Part shown: in pieces, positions 53,723 to 61,999 of the stretch
Numbering within the stretch: the stretch's first letter is position 1
Layout: every line of letters begins with the position of its first letter
Origin: Devosia sp. Leaf420
GTDB taxonomy: Bacteria > Pseudomonadota > Alphaproteobacteria > Rhizobiales > Devosiaceae
NCBI RefSeq assembly: GCF_001425445.1
Contig: NZ_LMQU01000012.1
Location: 330,278 to 394,277 of the forward strand
Length of the DNA stretch: 64,000 bases
Direction of reading: 5' to 3'
The notes under the pieces: generated by a model
What the model was told of the DNA's origin: nothing
Seen by the model: only the letters and a program-made list of their open reading frames with translations
Databases searched by the model: none
Program-made: the position numbers and the translations under genes

Positions 53723-53736
53723 TGGGGGCATTTCCG

Positions 53737-54990
53737 ATGTCAGAACATTCGACTTACGTTCCGGGAACTGCCGTTGAGAAGTGGCTGGACGACCGCCTGC
53801 CGGTGGTGCGTTTCGCCAAAGAACATCTTATGGACTTCCCGACGCCGAAGAACCTCAACTACTGGTGGACGTTCGGCGCCATTCTCGTGATGTGCCTTGG
53901 CGTGCAAATCGTCACCGGCATCATCCTTGCCATGCATTATGTGCCAAATGTGGCGCTGGCCTTCGACTCGGTCGAGCATATCCGTCGCGATATCAGCGGC
54001 GGCCGCGTCATCCAGGCCACCCACGCCGTTGGCGCTTCGATGTTCTTCGTCGCGCTTTACATCCATATGTTCCGCGGTCTTTTCTACGGCTCCTACAAGG
54101 CGCCGCGCGAAATCCTCTGGATCCTCGGCGTCGTGATCTTCCTGCTCACCACCGCGACCGCGTTCATGGGCTACATCCTGCCCTGGGGCCAGATGTCGTT
54201 CTGGGGTGCGACAGTTATCTCGAACATCTTCTCGGCCATTCCACTCGTCGGCGACAGCATCAAGCAGCTCGTTCTCGGCGGGTTTGCCGTGGGCAATCCG
54301 ACGCTGAACCGCTTCTTCTCGCTGCACTATCTGCTGCCATTCATCATCGCAGCCGTTGTTGCGCTCCACATCTGGGCGCTGCACGTTCCGGGCAACAACA
54401 ACCCGATCGGCGTCGACGTCAAGGATAGCCGCGATACCGTTCCTTTCCATCCGTACTACACGATGAAGGATCTGTTTGGGATGGTGCTGTTCATGATCCC
54501 GTTCGCGTGGTTCGTGTTCTTTGCGCCCGATATCCTCGGCCACCCCGACAACTACATCATGGCCAACAGCCAGGTGACGCCGTCCCACATCGTTCCGGAA
54601 TGGTATCTCTTGCCGTTCTACACGATCCTCCGCGCCATCGACTTCAACATCCTCTTCATCGACTCCAAGCTTGGCGGCGTGATCGCCATGGGTGGTGCGA
54701 TGGCCTGCCTTCTCGTCGTGCCGTGGCTCGACACCTCGAAGGTGCGCTCGGGTGTGTTCCGTCCGATGTTCCGTTGGTTCTACGGTCTCTTCGTGATCAA
54801 CTTCATCGCGCTGATGTATCTCGGTGCGCAAGAAGCCGCGGAGCCCTATACCACGCTCGCCAAGGTCTGCACCGCCTTCTATTTCCTCTATTTCCTGGTC
54901 ATTCTGCCGGTGCTCTCGCGGATCGAGACGCCAAAGCCGCTGCCAACCAGCATTTCCGAGAGCGTTCTCGGAAACAAGGCACACGCGTGA
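53737..54990 (+). CDS. petB: Cytochrome b of the bc1 complex
   Basis: A 417-residue, eight-helix membrane protein carrying two haems and the quinol sites. The histidine ligands are in [26 protein letters not shown] and [27 protein letters not shown]. The Qo-site PEWY motif is present in [10 protein letters not shown]. Not fused to cytochrome c1, unlike the fbcH form of some rhizobia. The ATG at 53737 lies 14 bases after the petA stop. Needed for aerobic respiration and as electron acceptor for quinol made by the membrane dehydrogenases. Confidence 0.97.
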   Translation: MSEHSTYVPGTAVEKWLDDRLPVVRFAKEHLMDFPTPKNLNYWWTFGAILVMCLGVQIVTGIILAMHYVPNVALAFDSVEHIRRDISGGRVIQATHAVGASMFFVALYIHMFRGLFYGSYKAPREILWILGVVIFLLTTATAFMGYILPWGQMSFWGATVISNIFSAIPLVGDSIKQLVLGGFAVGNPTLNRFFSLHYLLPFIIAAVVALHIWALHVPGNNNPIGVDVKDSRDTVPFHPYYTMKDLFGMVLFMIPFAWFVFFAPDILGHPDNYIMANSQVTPSHIVPEWYLLPFYTILRAIDFNILFIDSKLGGVIAMGGAMACLLVVPWLDTSKVRSGVFRPMFRWFYGLFVINFIALMYLGAQEAAEPYTTLAKVCTAFYFLYFLVILPVLSRIETPKPLPTSISESVLGNKAHA

Positions 54991-55004
54991 TCGGGGCCGG
55001 TAAC

Positions 55005-55877
55005 ATGAACATGCATAAGCTCATCATTGCCGCTGCCGCGCTCGTCGCCGGTCTTGCCATGGCTCCTGTTGCCCAGGCAGCAGAAGCAGGCCCGCATCCG
55101 GAACGTCAGGCCTGGTCCTTTGGCGGTATCTTCGGCACCTATGACACCAATCAGCTCCAGCGCGGCTTCCAGGTTTTCCGGGAAGTCTGCTCAAGCTGCC
55201 ACAGTGCGCACCTCCTCGCTTTCCGTAACCTGATGGATGAGGGCGGCCCGGAATTTTCCGAAGCTCAGGTCCGTGCTCTGGCGCTTGAATATGAAGTGAA
55301 CGATGCGACCGCTGATGGCGGTCGCCGTCCTGCGGTGCCGGCTGACCGTTGGCCTTCGCCTTTCGCCAGCGATCAGGAAGCCCGCGACGCAAACGGTGGC
55401 GCACTGCCGCCAGACTTCTCGGTGCTTGCCAAGGCCCGCGGTGTCAAGGATCCGTTCCCGACCTGGATCTTCAACTACTTCACCGCGTACCAGGAAGGCG
55501 GCCCGGATTACATCCACGCGCTGCTCAATGGCTACCACGAGGAAGTGCCGGAAGATGCGCCGCACAGCAGCGACGGTACGCCGTTCCAGCTGCCTGAAGG
55601 CAAGCATTACAACGACTACTTCCCCGGCCACGCTATCGGCATGGCTCCGCCGCTCGCCGATGGTGTTGTCGACTATGCCGAAGCCGAGAATGGCACTGCC
55701 GTTCCCGAGACGCTCGAGCAGTACTCGACCGACGTTGCCGCTTTCATGATGTGGGTTGCGGAACCGCACCTCGTGTCGCGCAAGCAGACGGGCTTTGCGG
55801 TGCTGATCTTCCTCGTGCTGTTTGCCGGCCTTATGTATGGCACGAAGCGCAAGATCTGGGCTGGTATCGAGCACTAA
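55005..55877 (+). CDS. petC: Cytochrome c1
   Basis: A 290-residue exported c-type cytochrome. The signal peptide is MNMHKLIIAAAALVAGLAMAPVAQA; the haem site is VCSSCHSAHLLAFRNL; the axial methionine is in HAIGMAPPLADG; and a C-terminal membrane anchor is FAVLIFLVLFAGLMYGTKRKIW. A Pro-rich, acidic insert (YHEEVPEDAPHSSDGTPF) is normal for the alphaproteobacterial protein. Starts 14 bases after petB. Ends the bc1 operon at the terminator at 55901. Confidence 0.96.
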   Translation: MNMHKLIIAAAALVAGLAMAPVAQAAEAGPHPERQAWSFGGIFGTYDTNQLQRGFQVFREVCSSCHSAHLLAFRNLMDEGGPEFSEAQVRALALEYEVNDATADGGRRPAVPADRWPSPFASDQEARDANGGALPPDFSVLAKARGVKDPFPTWIFNYFTAYQEGGPDYIHALLNGYHEEVPEDAPHSSDGTPFQLPEGKHYNDYFPGHAIGMAPPLADGVVDYAEAENGTAVPETLEQYSTDVAAFMMWVAEPHLVSRKQTGFAVLIFLVLFAGLMYGTKRKIWAGIEH

Positions 55878-55900
55878 GTTCGACGCCGCAGTCAGCGATC

Positions 55901-55929
55901 AAGGGCTCCTCCGGGAGCCCTTTCTTTTT
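55901..55929 (+). terminator. Rho-independent terminator after petABC
   Basis: AAGGGCTCC (55901-55909) and GGAGCCCTT (55914-55922) with a four-base loop, followed by TCTTTTTG. It lies 24 bases after the petC stop. Confidence 0.88.
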
Positions 55930-56032
55930 GAGGCGATGGCGCAGCTTTTTCTCTCACATCGGCGCAAGGGTCTTGTCATTCCCGCCGTCAGCCGCAATAT
56001 GGAACCGTATCGGTTCTTTGGAGGAGGTTGCC

Positions 56033-56227
56033 TTGTCCGCCATTCGCCTGGCTGTCACCGTCGTGTCCGCCGCCATGACCATCAGCCGCCATCCCGTTGT
56101 TCGCGCCGGCATCCACGCCGTGGCGAATAATCCGAAGGCGCGCGATGCTGCGATCAGCGCGACGCGCTCGGCCGCCTATAATGCAGGCGTCATTGCACGC
56201 CATATTTCCGGCCGCCGCACCCCCTGA
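56033..56227 (+). CDS. 64-residue small protein with TTG start
   Basis: A short gene between petC and apt. It starts with TTG at 56033 preceded by an excellent GGAGGAGG six bases upstream; an extended in-frame ORF from 55751 runs through petC and is not used. The product is amphipathic and alanine-rich with a hydrophobic start (IRLAVTVVSAAMTI) and the segment HPVVRAGIHAVANNPKARDAAISATRSAAYNAGV, and a basic end (HISGRRTP). It may be a membrane-associated small protein. No family is recognised. It may share a transcript with apt 26 bases downstream. Confidence 0.65.
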   Translation: MSAIRLAVTVVSAAMTISRHPVVRAGIHAVANNPKARDAAISATRSAAYNAGVIARHISGRRTP

Positions 56228-56253
56228 GCCCATTCTCTCTTTGAAGGCCTTCC

Positions 56254-56787
56254 ATGTCGATCGACCTCAAGTCGCTCGTCCGGACTATTCCGGACTATCC
56301 CAAGCCGGGTATCCTGTTCCGTGACATCACGACGCTGATCGAGCATCCGGAAGGTTTTAAGGAAAGCGTCGAGCAGATCGCGGCGGCCCATCGCGGCATG
56401 GGATTCACCCATGTTGCCGGTATTGAAGCCCGTGGCTTCATCTTCGGGGCAGGGGTGGCTATCGCCCTCGGCGTCGGCTTTGTGCCCGTCCGCAAGCGTG
56501 GCAAGCTGCCGGGCACCACCATCGGCCAGAATTATGCGCTCGAATATGGTGTCGACACGATCGAGATCCATGCCGACGTGCTTCATGCCGGCCATAAGGT
56601 GCTTATCGTCGACGACCTGATCGCGACGGGCGGGACGGCAATTGCGGCCGTCAGCCTGATCCGTCGAACCGGCGCCACCTGCGACAACGCTGCCTTCGTC
56701 ATCGATCTGCCGGCACTGGGCGGGGCGGCGAAACTGCAGGCCGAGAAGGTTGCGGTTAGCTCGCTGATGGCCTTTGACGGGCACTAA
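56254..56787 (+). CDS. apt: Adenine phosphoribosyltransferase
   Basis: A 177-residue purine salvage enzyme: adenine plus PRPP gives AMP and pyrophosphate. Motifs are RTIPDYPKPGILFRDITTLIE, GIEARGFIFGAGVAIALG and the PRPP site VLIVDDLIATGGTAIA. It competes with adenine deaminase (33775-35508) for adenine, so the cell can choose salvage or breakdown. A strong terminator follows. Confidence 0.96.
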   Translation: MSIDLKSLVRTIPDYPKPGILFRDITTLIEHPEGFKESVEQIAAAHRGMGFTHVAGIEARGFIFGAGVAIALGVGFVPVRKRGKLPGTTIGQNYALEYGVDTIEIHADVLHAGHKVLIVDDLIATGGTAIAAVSLIRRTGATCDNAAFVIDLPALGGAAKLQAEKVAVSSLMAFDGH

Positions 56788-56810
56788 GGCCAACTAGACT
56801 GCGCAGAACA

Positions 56811-56836
56811 ATCCCCGCAAAAGCGGGGATTTTTTT
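56811..56836 (+). terminator. Rho-independent terminator after apt
   Basis: ATCCCCGC (56811-56818), loop AAAA, GCGGGGAT (56823-56830), then TTTTTT: a textbook intrinsic terminator 24 bases after the stop. Confidence 0.93.
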
Positions 56837-56843
56837 GCTTGGC

Positions 56844-57242
56844 CTACCAGTTGCTGCGGCCATCCATCTTTTCGACCCTGACCTTGGACCAATCAAGCTC
56901 ATCGATCGTGTTGAGATTGATGGCATAGGTGCGGCGTTCGGGGACGACGCCGGGTTCGCCCTTGGGAGTGCCGTCAGCATTGTATGCCGAGGCCCAATCG
57001 GGAGAGCTACCCCAGGTCTGAATGCCGCAATGGCTGCAGAAGTGGTGCTGGTTCATGCCGCCACTGGCCGAATAGGTCGTGTCGCCATTGAGTTGATCGA
57101 AACCGAGTTCGCCCTCCTCGAAATAGGCCCATACCGCACCGGTTCGCTGGCAGAAGCTGCAATTGCAGGTCTTCGCCTCGGTCGGCATGCGGGGCAGGGT
57201 GATGCGGGTGGCGCCACAATGGCAAGACGCGGTCAGCGACAT
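56844..57242 (-). CDS. GFA-family (CENP-V/Mss4-like) zinc protein
   Basis: A 132-residue protein of the glutathione-dependent formaldehyde-activating (GFA) family. The zinc cysteines are in ASCHCGATRI, TCNCSFCQRTG and FCSHCGIQTW. Only one member of the family is known to react glutathione with formaldehyde, and most bind zinc without proven activity. It stands between apt and the VOC gene on the minus strand, 65 bases downstream of the latter. Confidence 0.88.
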   Translation of the reverse strand: MSLTASCHCGATRITLPRMPTEAKTCNCSFCQRTGAVWAYFEEGELGFDQLNGDTTYSASGGMNQHHFCSHCGIQTWGSSPDWASAYNADGTPKGEPGVVPERRTYAINLNTIDELDWSKVRVEKMDGRSNW

Positions 57243-57307
57243 GATGGATCTCCTCTAGGGTGAGGAGACCTTAGGCACGGACGCTGACAGCCTTTGTCAG
57301 TACCGTC

Positions 57308-57709
57308 CTAAGCTGCAGCCGCCTGTAGAACGACGCGTGGGTCGACGAGACAGAACTGGTTGCCTTCGGGATCGCGCATGACCGTATAGGTGGGGAGGAC
57401 GCGATCGACCGTGGCGCCTGCTTCCTTGAGGCGCTCGACTTCGACGCCGCGATCAGTAACTTCAATGTCGAGATGGACGCGATTGTTGTCGAAGACGCGG
57501 CCATCGACATTCTGGAAGCAGATCGACGGACCGGGGCCATCAATCATGACAGTCGTGTCAGTCTCGGGCGTCAGGCCAAGAGCGGCGAGGCGCGCAATTT
57601 CGTCTTCGTCATAAGCACGAACGTCATAGCCATCGAGAATTTTAGCCCAGAACTGAGCCAGAACGGCGGGCTTGTCGCAATCGAAGACGATCTCGTGGAT
57701 CACACCCAT
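57308..57709 (-). CDS. VOC-superfamily (glyoxalase-like) protein
   Basis: A 133-residue vicinal-oxygen-chelate domain protein. Two beta-alpha-beta-beta-beta units can be followed: GVIHEIVFDCDKPAVLAQFWAKILDGYDV with the first histidine, and RVHLDIEVTDRGVEVERLKEAGATV with the second, ending MRDPEGNQFCLVDP with the acidic position. The Glyoxalase-like_domain (PF18029-like) form usually has no metal. Ligand unknown. It may be cotranscribed with the GFA gene downstream. Confidence 0.85.
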   Translation of the reverse strand: MGVIHEIVFDCDKPAVLAQFWAKILDGYDVRAYDEDEIARLAALGLTPETDTTVMIDGPGPSICFQNVDGRVFDNNRVHLDIEVTDRGVEVERLKEAGATVDRVLPTYTVMRDPEGNQFCLVDPRVVLQAAAA

Positions 57710-57814
57710 TTGCGTTTATCCTTTGTCGTTGTCCTCTTCGAGTTAGACAGCAAATGCGGCAAGTTTAGAGCGCGGGTGTTTGGCCCTGCTGCTGAACGGT
57801 TGTGGCTGTAGTGG

Positions 57815-57838
57815 AGCCCGGCGCTGAAGCGCCGGGCT
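57815..57838. terminator. Strong hairpin without a T-run
   Basis: AGCCCGGCGC (57815-57824), loop TGAA, GCGCCGGGCT (57829-57838), a perfect 10-bp stem. Next bases TGATTGG are not a real T-run on either strand. It lies just beyond the end of the small minus-strand frame at 57846-58013, and may be a weak terminator or an RNA-stabilising hairpin. Confidence 0.4.
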
Positions 57839-57845
57839 TGATTGG

Positions 57846-58013
57846 TTAGTGGCGTTTATCGGTGTGCAGCAATTGCCCAAGTGAGGGCAGCCGGGTTGGC
57901 GGCGTCTGTTCGCTGCTCGGGCGCTGTGGTGGCCGGGGCTGCTGTTGGCTATGCCGCGGCACATTGTGGGTGTGATTTATCGGCTGCGGGCGCTGGAATT
58001 GGTTTTTAGGCAT
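57846..58013 (-). CDS. Possible 55-residue proline/glutamine-rich small protein
   Basis: In the 645-base gap between the VOC and TerC genes, a minus-strand frame starts at ATG 58013 with AGGA about seven bases upstream. It codes for 55 residues (MPKNQFQRPQPINHT...), rich in Pro, Gln and His, followed by the 57815-57838 hairpin. A longer frame to 58064 lacks an RBS. The composition is unusual for a chance ORF in this GC-rich DNA but fits no family I know. The rest of the gap (58014-58296) shows nothing recognisable. Confidence 0.4.
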   Translation of the reverse strand: MPKNQFQRPQPINHTHNVPRHSQQQPRPPQRPSSEQTPPTRLPSLGQLLHTDKRH

Positions 58014-58296
58014 GAGTGATCCTGTCCGCCTCGGCGAAAGCCAAAGGCAGTTGAAGACGTGCAAAGCGTGCAGAAGACCACACGCAAGTGAACTGAAGTG
58101 ACGACGCCGTCAGCGCGGAAAGTTGGGGTTAGGGGAAGACCAAAGCCGTCCAAAAATCATCCGTCGCAACACGCGCAAACATGACCGGCGGGACCTCGAT
58201 GCGAGGGCGCCAAGAGCGGTCAGTAGCGTCCGGTGTGCGGGTTCAGATGTTCATTTCTGGACGGGGCCTCCTGGGCAGTTGCGGAACGTAGCCTAC

Positions 58297-58328
58297 AAAA
58301 AGAAAACGGCCCGGGTCAACTGGGCCGT
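58297..58328 (-). terminator. Rho-independent terminator after the TerC gene
   Basis: ACGGCCC (58306-58312) and GGGCCGT (58322-58328) with a nine-base loop; on the minus strand the stem is followed by TTTTCTTTTTG. It ends the TerC transcript 27 bases after its stop. Confidence 0.85.
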
Positions 58329-58354
58329 CCTGATTTGATTGTCGACGCTTTAGA

Positions 58355-59374
58355 TCAGGGCTCGAGCTGACCCTGGGTGGGGTCTTCCTGGGCGCTGACA
58401 TTAGGCTCGTTGCGGGTCTTCCACAGCGAGAACAGGATGCCGCCGGCCAGGATCGCGATGGTGACCGTGAGGGACAGCAGCGTGTCGATATGGATGTGGA
58501 ACGGCACGAGCGAGATCTTGATGCCGACCAACACGAGGATGATGGCAAGCGAGGTCTGCAGGTAACGGAAGCGGTTCATCGCGGCCGCAAGGGCAAAGTA
58601 GAGCGAACGCAGGCCGAGGATCGCGAAGATGTTCGAGGTATAGACGATAAACGTATCCTGGGTGACTGCAAACACAGCCGGAACCGAGTCGACGGCGAAG
58701 ATCAGATCGACGACTTCGACCATGATCAGGGCCACGGCGAGCGGCGTCAGGAAGGTGACGATCTTTCCGGTCTTGGGATCAGGCTCTTTGACCGTGAAAT
58801 TACGGCCATGCAGCTTCTTGGTGACGCGGAAGCGCTTGGAGATGAACTGGTAGACCTTGTTCTCTTCCAGGTTCGGCTCTTCGTCCTGATGCTTGAACAT
58901 GCGGATGCCGGTGAACACCAGAAAGGCACCGAAGCCGAGCAAAATCCAGCTGAACTGATTGACGAGCGCGGCACCGACACCGATGAGCACGGCGCGGAAG
59001 AGAATGACGCCCAGAATGCCCCAGAACAGCACGCGGTGCTGATAGAGACGGGGGATGCCGAGGAAGCCGAAGATCGTGGCGATGACGAACATGTTGTCCA
59101 TCGCCAGGCTCTGTTCGAGCAGGTAGCCGGTGTAGAATTCGAGGCCCGCGGTCGCGCCGCGCTGCCACCATACCCAGCCGCCGAAGGCGAGGGCAATTGC
59201 AACGTAAAAGCCATAGAGCAGCAGGCTCTCCTTGGCTTCGATCTCGTGCTCGTCCTTGTGCAGGATGCCGAGGTCGAAAACAAGCAGAGCTATAACGATA
59301 GTGATAAAGGCAACCCAGAAATAGATGGGTGTACCGAGGAACTCGCCCGTCAGGGCGGCAAGAAGCGACTCCAT
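58355..59374 (-). CDS. TerC-family integral membrane protein
   Basis: A 339-residue TerC/Alx-type protein with about nine membrane helices. The acidic residues of the TerC core are in LEQSLAMDNMFV and VEVVDLIFAVDSVPAVFAVTQDTFIVYTSNIFAILGLRSLYF, the most conserved region. A cytoplasmic loop (KHQDEEPNLEENKVYQFISKRF) lies in the middle. Relatives export manganese or are linked to tellurite and pH stress. The ATG at 59374 is preferred to upstream in-frame starts. Upstream lie two hairpins (59420-59462), without a manganese-riboswitch consensus that I can see. Confidence 0.92.
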   Translation of the reverse strand: MESLLAALTGEFLGTPIYFWVAFITIVIALLVFDLGILHKDEHEIEAKESLLLYGFYVAIALAFGGWVWWQRGATAGLEFYTGYLLEQSLAMDNMFVIATIFGFLGIPRLYQHRVLFWGILGVILFRAVLIGVGAALVNQFSWILLGFGAFLVFTGIRMFKHQDEEPNLEENKVYQFISKRFRVTKKLHGRNFTVKEPDPKTGKIVTFLTPLAVALIMVEVVDLIFAVDSVPAVFAVTQDTFIVYTSNIFAILGLRSLYFALAAAMNRFRYLQTSLAIILVLVGIKISLVPFHIHIDTLLSLTVTIAILAGGILFSLWKTRNEPNVSAQEDPTQGQLEP

Positions 59375-59419
59375 TTCGCCGGACCTTCTCCATGTGAAAG
59401 TTGGAGCAGCTCCGACATC

Positions 59420-59462
59420 GTCATGGGGGACCATGACCAGAGGGGCCCGGCGCTGCCCCTCT
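59420..59462 (-). promoter_or_regulatory. Leader hairpins upstream of the TerC gene
   Basis: GTCATGG/CCATGAC (59420-59426 with 59431-59437, four-base loop) and AGAGGGGC/GCCCCTCT (59439-59446 with 59455-59462, eight-base loop) stand back to back. On the minus strand they would lie in the TerC 5' leader, 46 bases before its start codon. Confidence 0.4.
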
Positions 59463-59490
59463 AAAATGCTCAAACCGTAGAAAAGTTCAA

Positions 59491-59508
59491 GCCCCCTTGT
59501 GAGGGGGC
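59491..59508 (-). terminator. Possible terminator of the dioxygenase gene
   Basis: GCCCCC (59491-59496), loop TTGTGA, GGGGGC (59503-59508). On the minus strand it is followed by TTGAACTTTTCT, a broken T-run. It lies 21 bases after the dioxygenase stop. Confidence 0.45.
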
Positions 59509-59528
59509 CTGTAAATGCGCTGAACGCC

Positions 59529-60395
59529 TTAATTTCCGGGCATGGGCGGCGGATTGCCGCTCGGCGGTGCACCCGCCGGCCTGCCGCCAGACGTGCTTCT
59601 GGTCGCGGTGAGGTCGACTGGAATCGTCACCGTTCCAGCGAGCGGACCAGTCGGGCTACCCGTGATCGCGAGCGTCTGCTGGGCGACTTCCGCTTCGGAA
59701 TTATCCCGAAACACCATATCCGTCGCGATGGTGATGCGACCGAGGTTGCTGGTGCCGTTGCTGTAGCGGCTGTCGGCTGCATAGACGTCAGCCGAGATGT
59801 CGTGCGGCAAGGCGATTTGGGCGGTGAGAAGAGAAGCATCGCCGGAAACGGCTTTCTCCGCATTTTCAAAGACTTCGAAGTGGATATGTGGCCAGCGCCC
59901 GTCATAGCAACCGGGGAAGATCGTCGTAAATCGCACCTTGCCTTCGGCATCGGAAATGCCCACGCCGCGAAGATAGTTGGCATCGGGTGTGTCGTAGAGC
60001 GAATAGAGGCCGGTCGTATCGCAGTGCCAGATGTAGATGGCGTGATTGGCGAGCGGCGTGCAGCCGTCGGCATTGACCAAGGTCAGCTCAAGATCGAGCT
60101 GGACGCCTTCGGCAACGGGCGTCAACGTGCCGAACGATGGGCGCAGATCAGTGCGGATGACGCCCTCTTGCGTCAGGGCATTGACCACCTGGCCGCTGCG
60201 GACATTGGAGCCATCGGCGGGGTAGGGGCCGGCCGTTTCCCATGGCAGGGCGATGCATTCCAAAGCGGAGGCGGGAAGACCGGTAAGCGCGACGGCGCCG
60301 ACGCCACCAAAGAGGGCCAGCAGGCTTCGGCGGCTGACAAGGCGCGGAAGATCGTGCCGGAAGCCTAGATCGTGGTCGTCGTGGTCATGAAGCAT
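59529..60395 (-). CDS. Tat-exported intradiol ring-cleavage dioxygenase-like protein
   Basis: A 288-residue protein with a twin-arginine signal (VSRRSLLALFGGVGAVALTG), so exported. The mature part is the beta-sandwich core of intradiol dioxygenases. The iron ligands should be the two tyrosines in LYSLYDTPDANYLRG and FPGCYDGRWPHIHFEVF, and the two histidines in the latter (WPHIHF). Catechol or hydroxyquinol dioxygenases are cytoplasmic, and exported members of unknown substrate are common in proteobacteria. A proline-rich tail (GGRPAGAPPSGNPPPMPGN) ends the chain. It starts 129 bases after the 114-residue secreted protein gene. Confidence 0.85.
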   Translation of the reverse strand: MLHDHDDHDLGFRHDLPRLVSRRSLLALFGGVGAVALTGLPASALECIALPWETAGPYPADGSNVRSGQVVNALTQEGVIRTDLRPSFGTLTPVAEGVQLDLELTLVNADGCTPLANHAIYIWHCDTTGLYSLYDTPDANYLRGVGISDAEGKVRFTTIFPGCYDGRWPHIHFEVFENAEKAVSGDASLLTAQIALPHDISADVYAADSRYSNGTSNLGRITIATDMVFRDNSEAEVAQQTLAITGSPTGPLAGTVTIPVDLTATRSTSGGRPAGAPPSGNPPPMPGN

Positions 60396-60524
60396 CTGCG
60401 GGATCCTGTCCGTGGGGCCATTGAAACAGTCAAGGTCTATGCCTTGATCTGCAAATCAACTACCCGCCAGCGCCTGACAGGATGGCTACCGGCAGATGAA
60501 ATCTTGGCAAGGAACAGCCGGCGC

Positions 60525-60869
60525 TCAGCGCGGCGTGCAGAGCATCACAATGGCATCAGCCGTTTCGAGCTGAACCGCAACGCCGTTGACCGGGTCATTG
60601 ACGGTGCGGGCTGTCTGGATGCCGGCATTGCCGCGGAGATTGCCATCATTGAGACCGGCGCCGTCTTCGTAGGGCGTCAGTGTCCCGGTTCCGGAATTGG
60701 GGTCGCCGGCGGTGCGCGAGGCCCAGCCATAGACGCTGCCATAGATGGTCAGGATGCCGACGCGATTGGTCGATGCGTCGCGGCAACTCCAATTGCCTTG
60801 GTAGATCTGCGCCATCGATGGCACGGACAGGGCGAGGAACAGCAATAGGGCAAGGGCGAATCGGCGCAT
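60525..60869 (-). CDS. Small secreted protein of unknown function
   Basis: A 114-residue protein with a clear signal peptide (MRRFALALLLFLALSVPSMAQ, cut after SMA or AQ). The mature part (YQGNWSCRDASTNRVGILTIYGSVYGWASR, TYEDGAGL-like segment and a last Cys, VMLCTPR) suggests a small beta-sheet domain with one disulfide between its two cysteines. No family is recognised. It lies between the dioxygenase gene and the two MaoC genes, all on the same strand; cotranscription with either is possible. The gap 60396-60524 contains a small nested hairpin (60430-60447) and nothing else. Confidence 0.7.
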   Translation of the reverse strand: MRRFALALLLFLALSVPSMAQIYQGNWSCRDASTNRVGILTIYGSVYGWASRTAGDPNSGTGTLTPYEDGAGLNDGNLRGNAGIQTARTVNDPVNGVAVQLETADAIVMLCTPR

Positions 60870-60900
60870 GCGGTGAGAGTGCCGATGGCCTAAGCCATAT

Positions 60901-61458
60901 TCAAGTGCTGCGCCGCAATCTGGGTCCGATGATGGGCAAGCTGGTGAGTGCCAGCAACACTTTCATCTTCATTGGCATGCGGTAATCCCGGAGCTTCGAA
61001 AAACCAACGATCTCAGCGCGATAAACTATCTCGTCGCGCTGGTTCCGGGCGGTCAACCGATTGAAGAGGAGGCCCCAACCCAGAAGCGAATTGGATGGTC
61101 TCTTGTCAGTCACGATCAATTCATAGGTGACCGTGTCGCCGGGGCGCACGGGCACTTTGAATTCCATGGAATTGACGCCGGGCGACGGGCCTGAAACACC
61201 GGGCTCCTGACCCAGTCCGCGCAAGCGCTCGGCCTCATCAAACAGAGCATCGACCATCTTGCGGTGGCCGACGCTGACGGTGTGCCAGCCGCTCGCGACG
61301 AGACCGCCGAAGTGGCTATGGCGCGCCTGGTCTGGATCAACGTGGAAATATTGAGGGTCGTAGAGTTTGGCGAAGCGGATGATTTCTTCTTCGGAAAAGG
61401 TGTGGCTGCCGAGCGGAAACACTTCGTCGATGACGATATCTTCGAACCAACGCGTCAT
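60901..61458 (-). CDS. MaoC-like (R)-hydratase domain protein 2
   Basis: A 185-residue hot-dog-fold protein. The hydratase 2 motif is FAKLYDPQYFHVDPDQARHSHFGGLVASGWHT (about 31-62), with the catalytic Asp and His. A C-terminal stretch (MPMKMKVLLALTSLPIIGPRL) is rather hydrophobic. Its start ATG at 61458 overlaps the stop of the first MaoC gene (ATGA), so the two are translationally coupled and probably form a heteromer. An extended frame to 61644 runs through that gene and is not used. Substrates are enoyl-CoAs by family. Confidence 0.88.
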   Translation of the reverse strand: MTRWFEDIVIDEVFPLGSHTFSEEEIIRFAKLYDPQYFHVDPDQARHSHFGGLVASGWHTVSVGHRKMVDALFDEAERLRGLGQEPGVSGPSPGVNSMEFKVPVRPGDTVTYELIVTDKRPSNSLLGWGLLFNRLTARNQRDEIVYRAEIVGFSKLRDYRMPMKMKVLLALTSLPIIGPRLRRST

Positions 61459-61928
61459 GCGAGGGCCTCGCGGCATTCCACCAGATTGGCCAAGCGCATG
61501 GTCATTACCGGCTTGTCCTTCTGATTGCGGATATCGAAATCGAGCGTGACGATGCCCCATTGCGGATGGCTGGTGGAGCGGCGCAATTCGGCAATGGTGA
61601 CTGTACCGCCGATGGTGTCCCCAACCATGAAGGGGTTCTTCCATTTGAGATTTTCAAATCCCAGCCCGCCGGCCGAGGCAACGTTGCCCAGAAAACTATC
61701 CACCAGCATGCGCAGGCTGAGGGCACCGGTCTGCCAGCCGCTCGAGGCCAAACCACCCAATAGACTTGCCTTGGCGGCCTTTTCATCGATGTGGAAGGGC
61801 AGGGGATCGAACTCGTGAGCGAAATCGAAAATCATCTGCTTGGTCACGGTCACATGGCCAAGGGTGATAATCTCGCCAACGGTCAGGTCTTCAAAATGCC
61901 GCCGGTCGCGCGTGACAGGATTGGTCAT
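61455..61928 (-). CDS. MaoC-like (R)-hydratase domain protein 1
   Basis: A 157-residue hot-dog-fold enoyl-CoA hydratase family protein. The motif FAHEFDPLPFHIDEKAAKASLLGGLASSGWQTGAL carries the catalytic Asp-His pair. Short N-terminal lead TNPVTRDRRHFEDLTVGEIITLGHVTVT is family-like. It overlaps the second MaoC gene by four bases (ATGA). Two adjacent hot-dog genes often form a heterodimer in branched or aromatic acyl-CoA metabolism. No acyl-CoA dehydrogenase or ligase is nearby, so the pathway is unknown. Confidence 0.9.
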   Translation of the reverse strand: MTNPVTRDRRHFEDLTVGEIITLGHVTVTKQMIFDFAHEFDPLPFHIDEKAAKASLLGGLASSGWQTGALSLRMLVDSFLGNVASAGGLGFENLKWKNPFMVGDTIGGTVTIAELRRSTSHPQWGIVTLDFDIRNQKDKPVMTMRLANLVECREALA

Positions 61929-61999
61929 CGTCTTTCCCTATACGTCAACCGGCTTTTCGCATGACGCTGGCGTCTGGGCAAGGGTGCAGCAGTCGCCGT

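Noticed and set aside
53740..54984. 414-codon frame opposite petB
   Set aside because: Antisense of cytochrome b, rich in charged residues with no domain; a composition artefact.
58490..59464. 324-codon plus-strand frame opposite the TerC gene
   Set aside because: Mirror image of a membrane protein gene; the Asp/Glu-rich translation is typical of antisense of hydrophobic codons.
59375..59528. yybP-ykoY manganese riboswitch before the TerC gene
   Set aside because: The conserved loops of that riboswitch are not visible; only generic hairpins are present.
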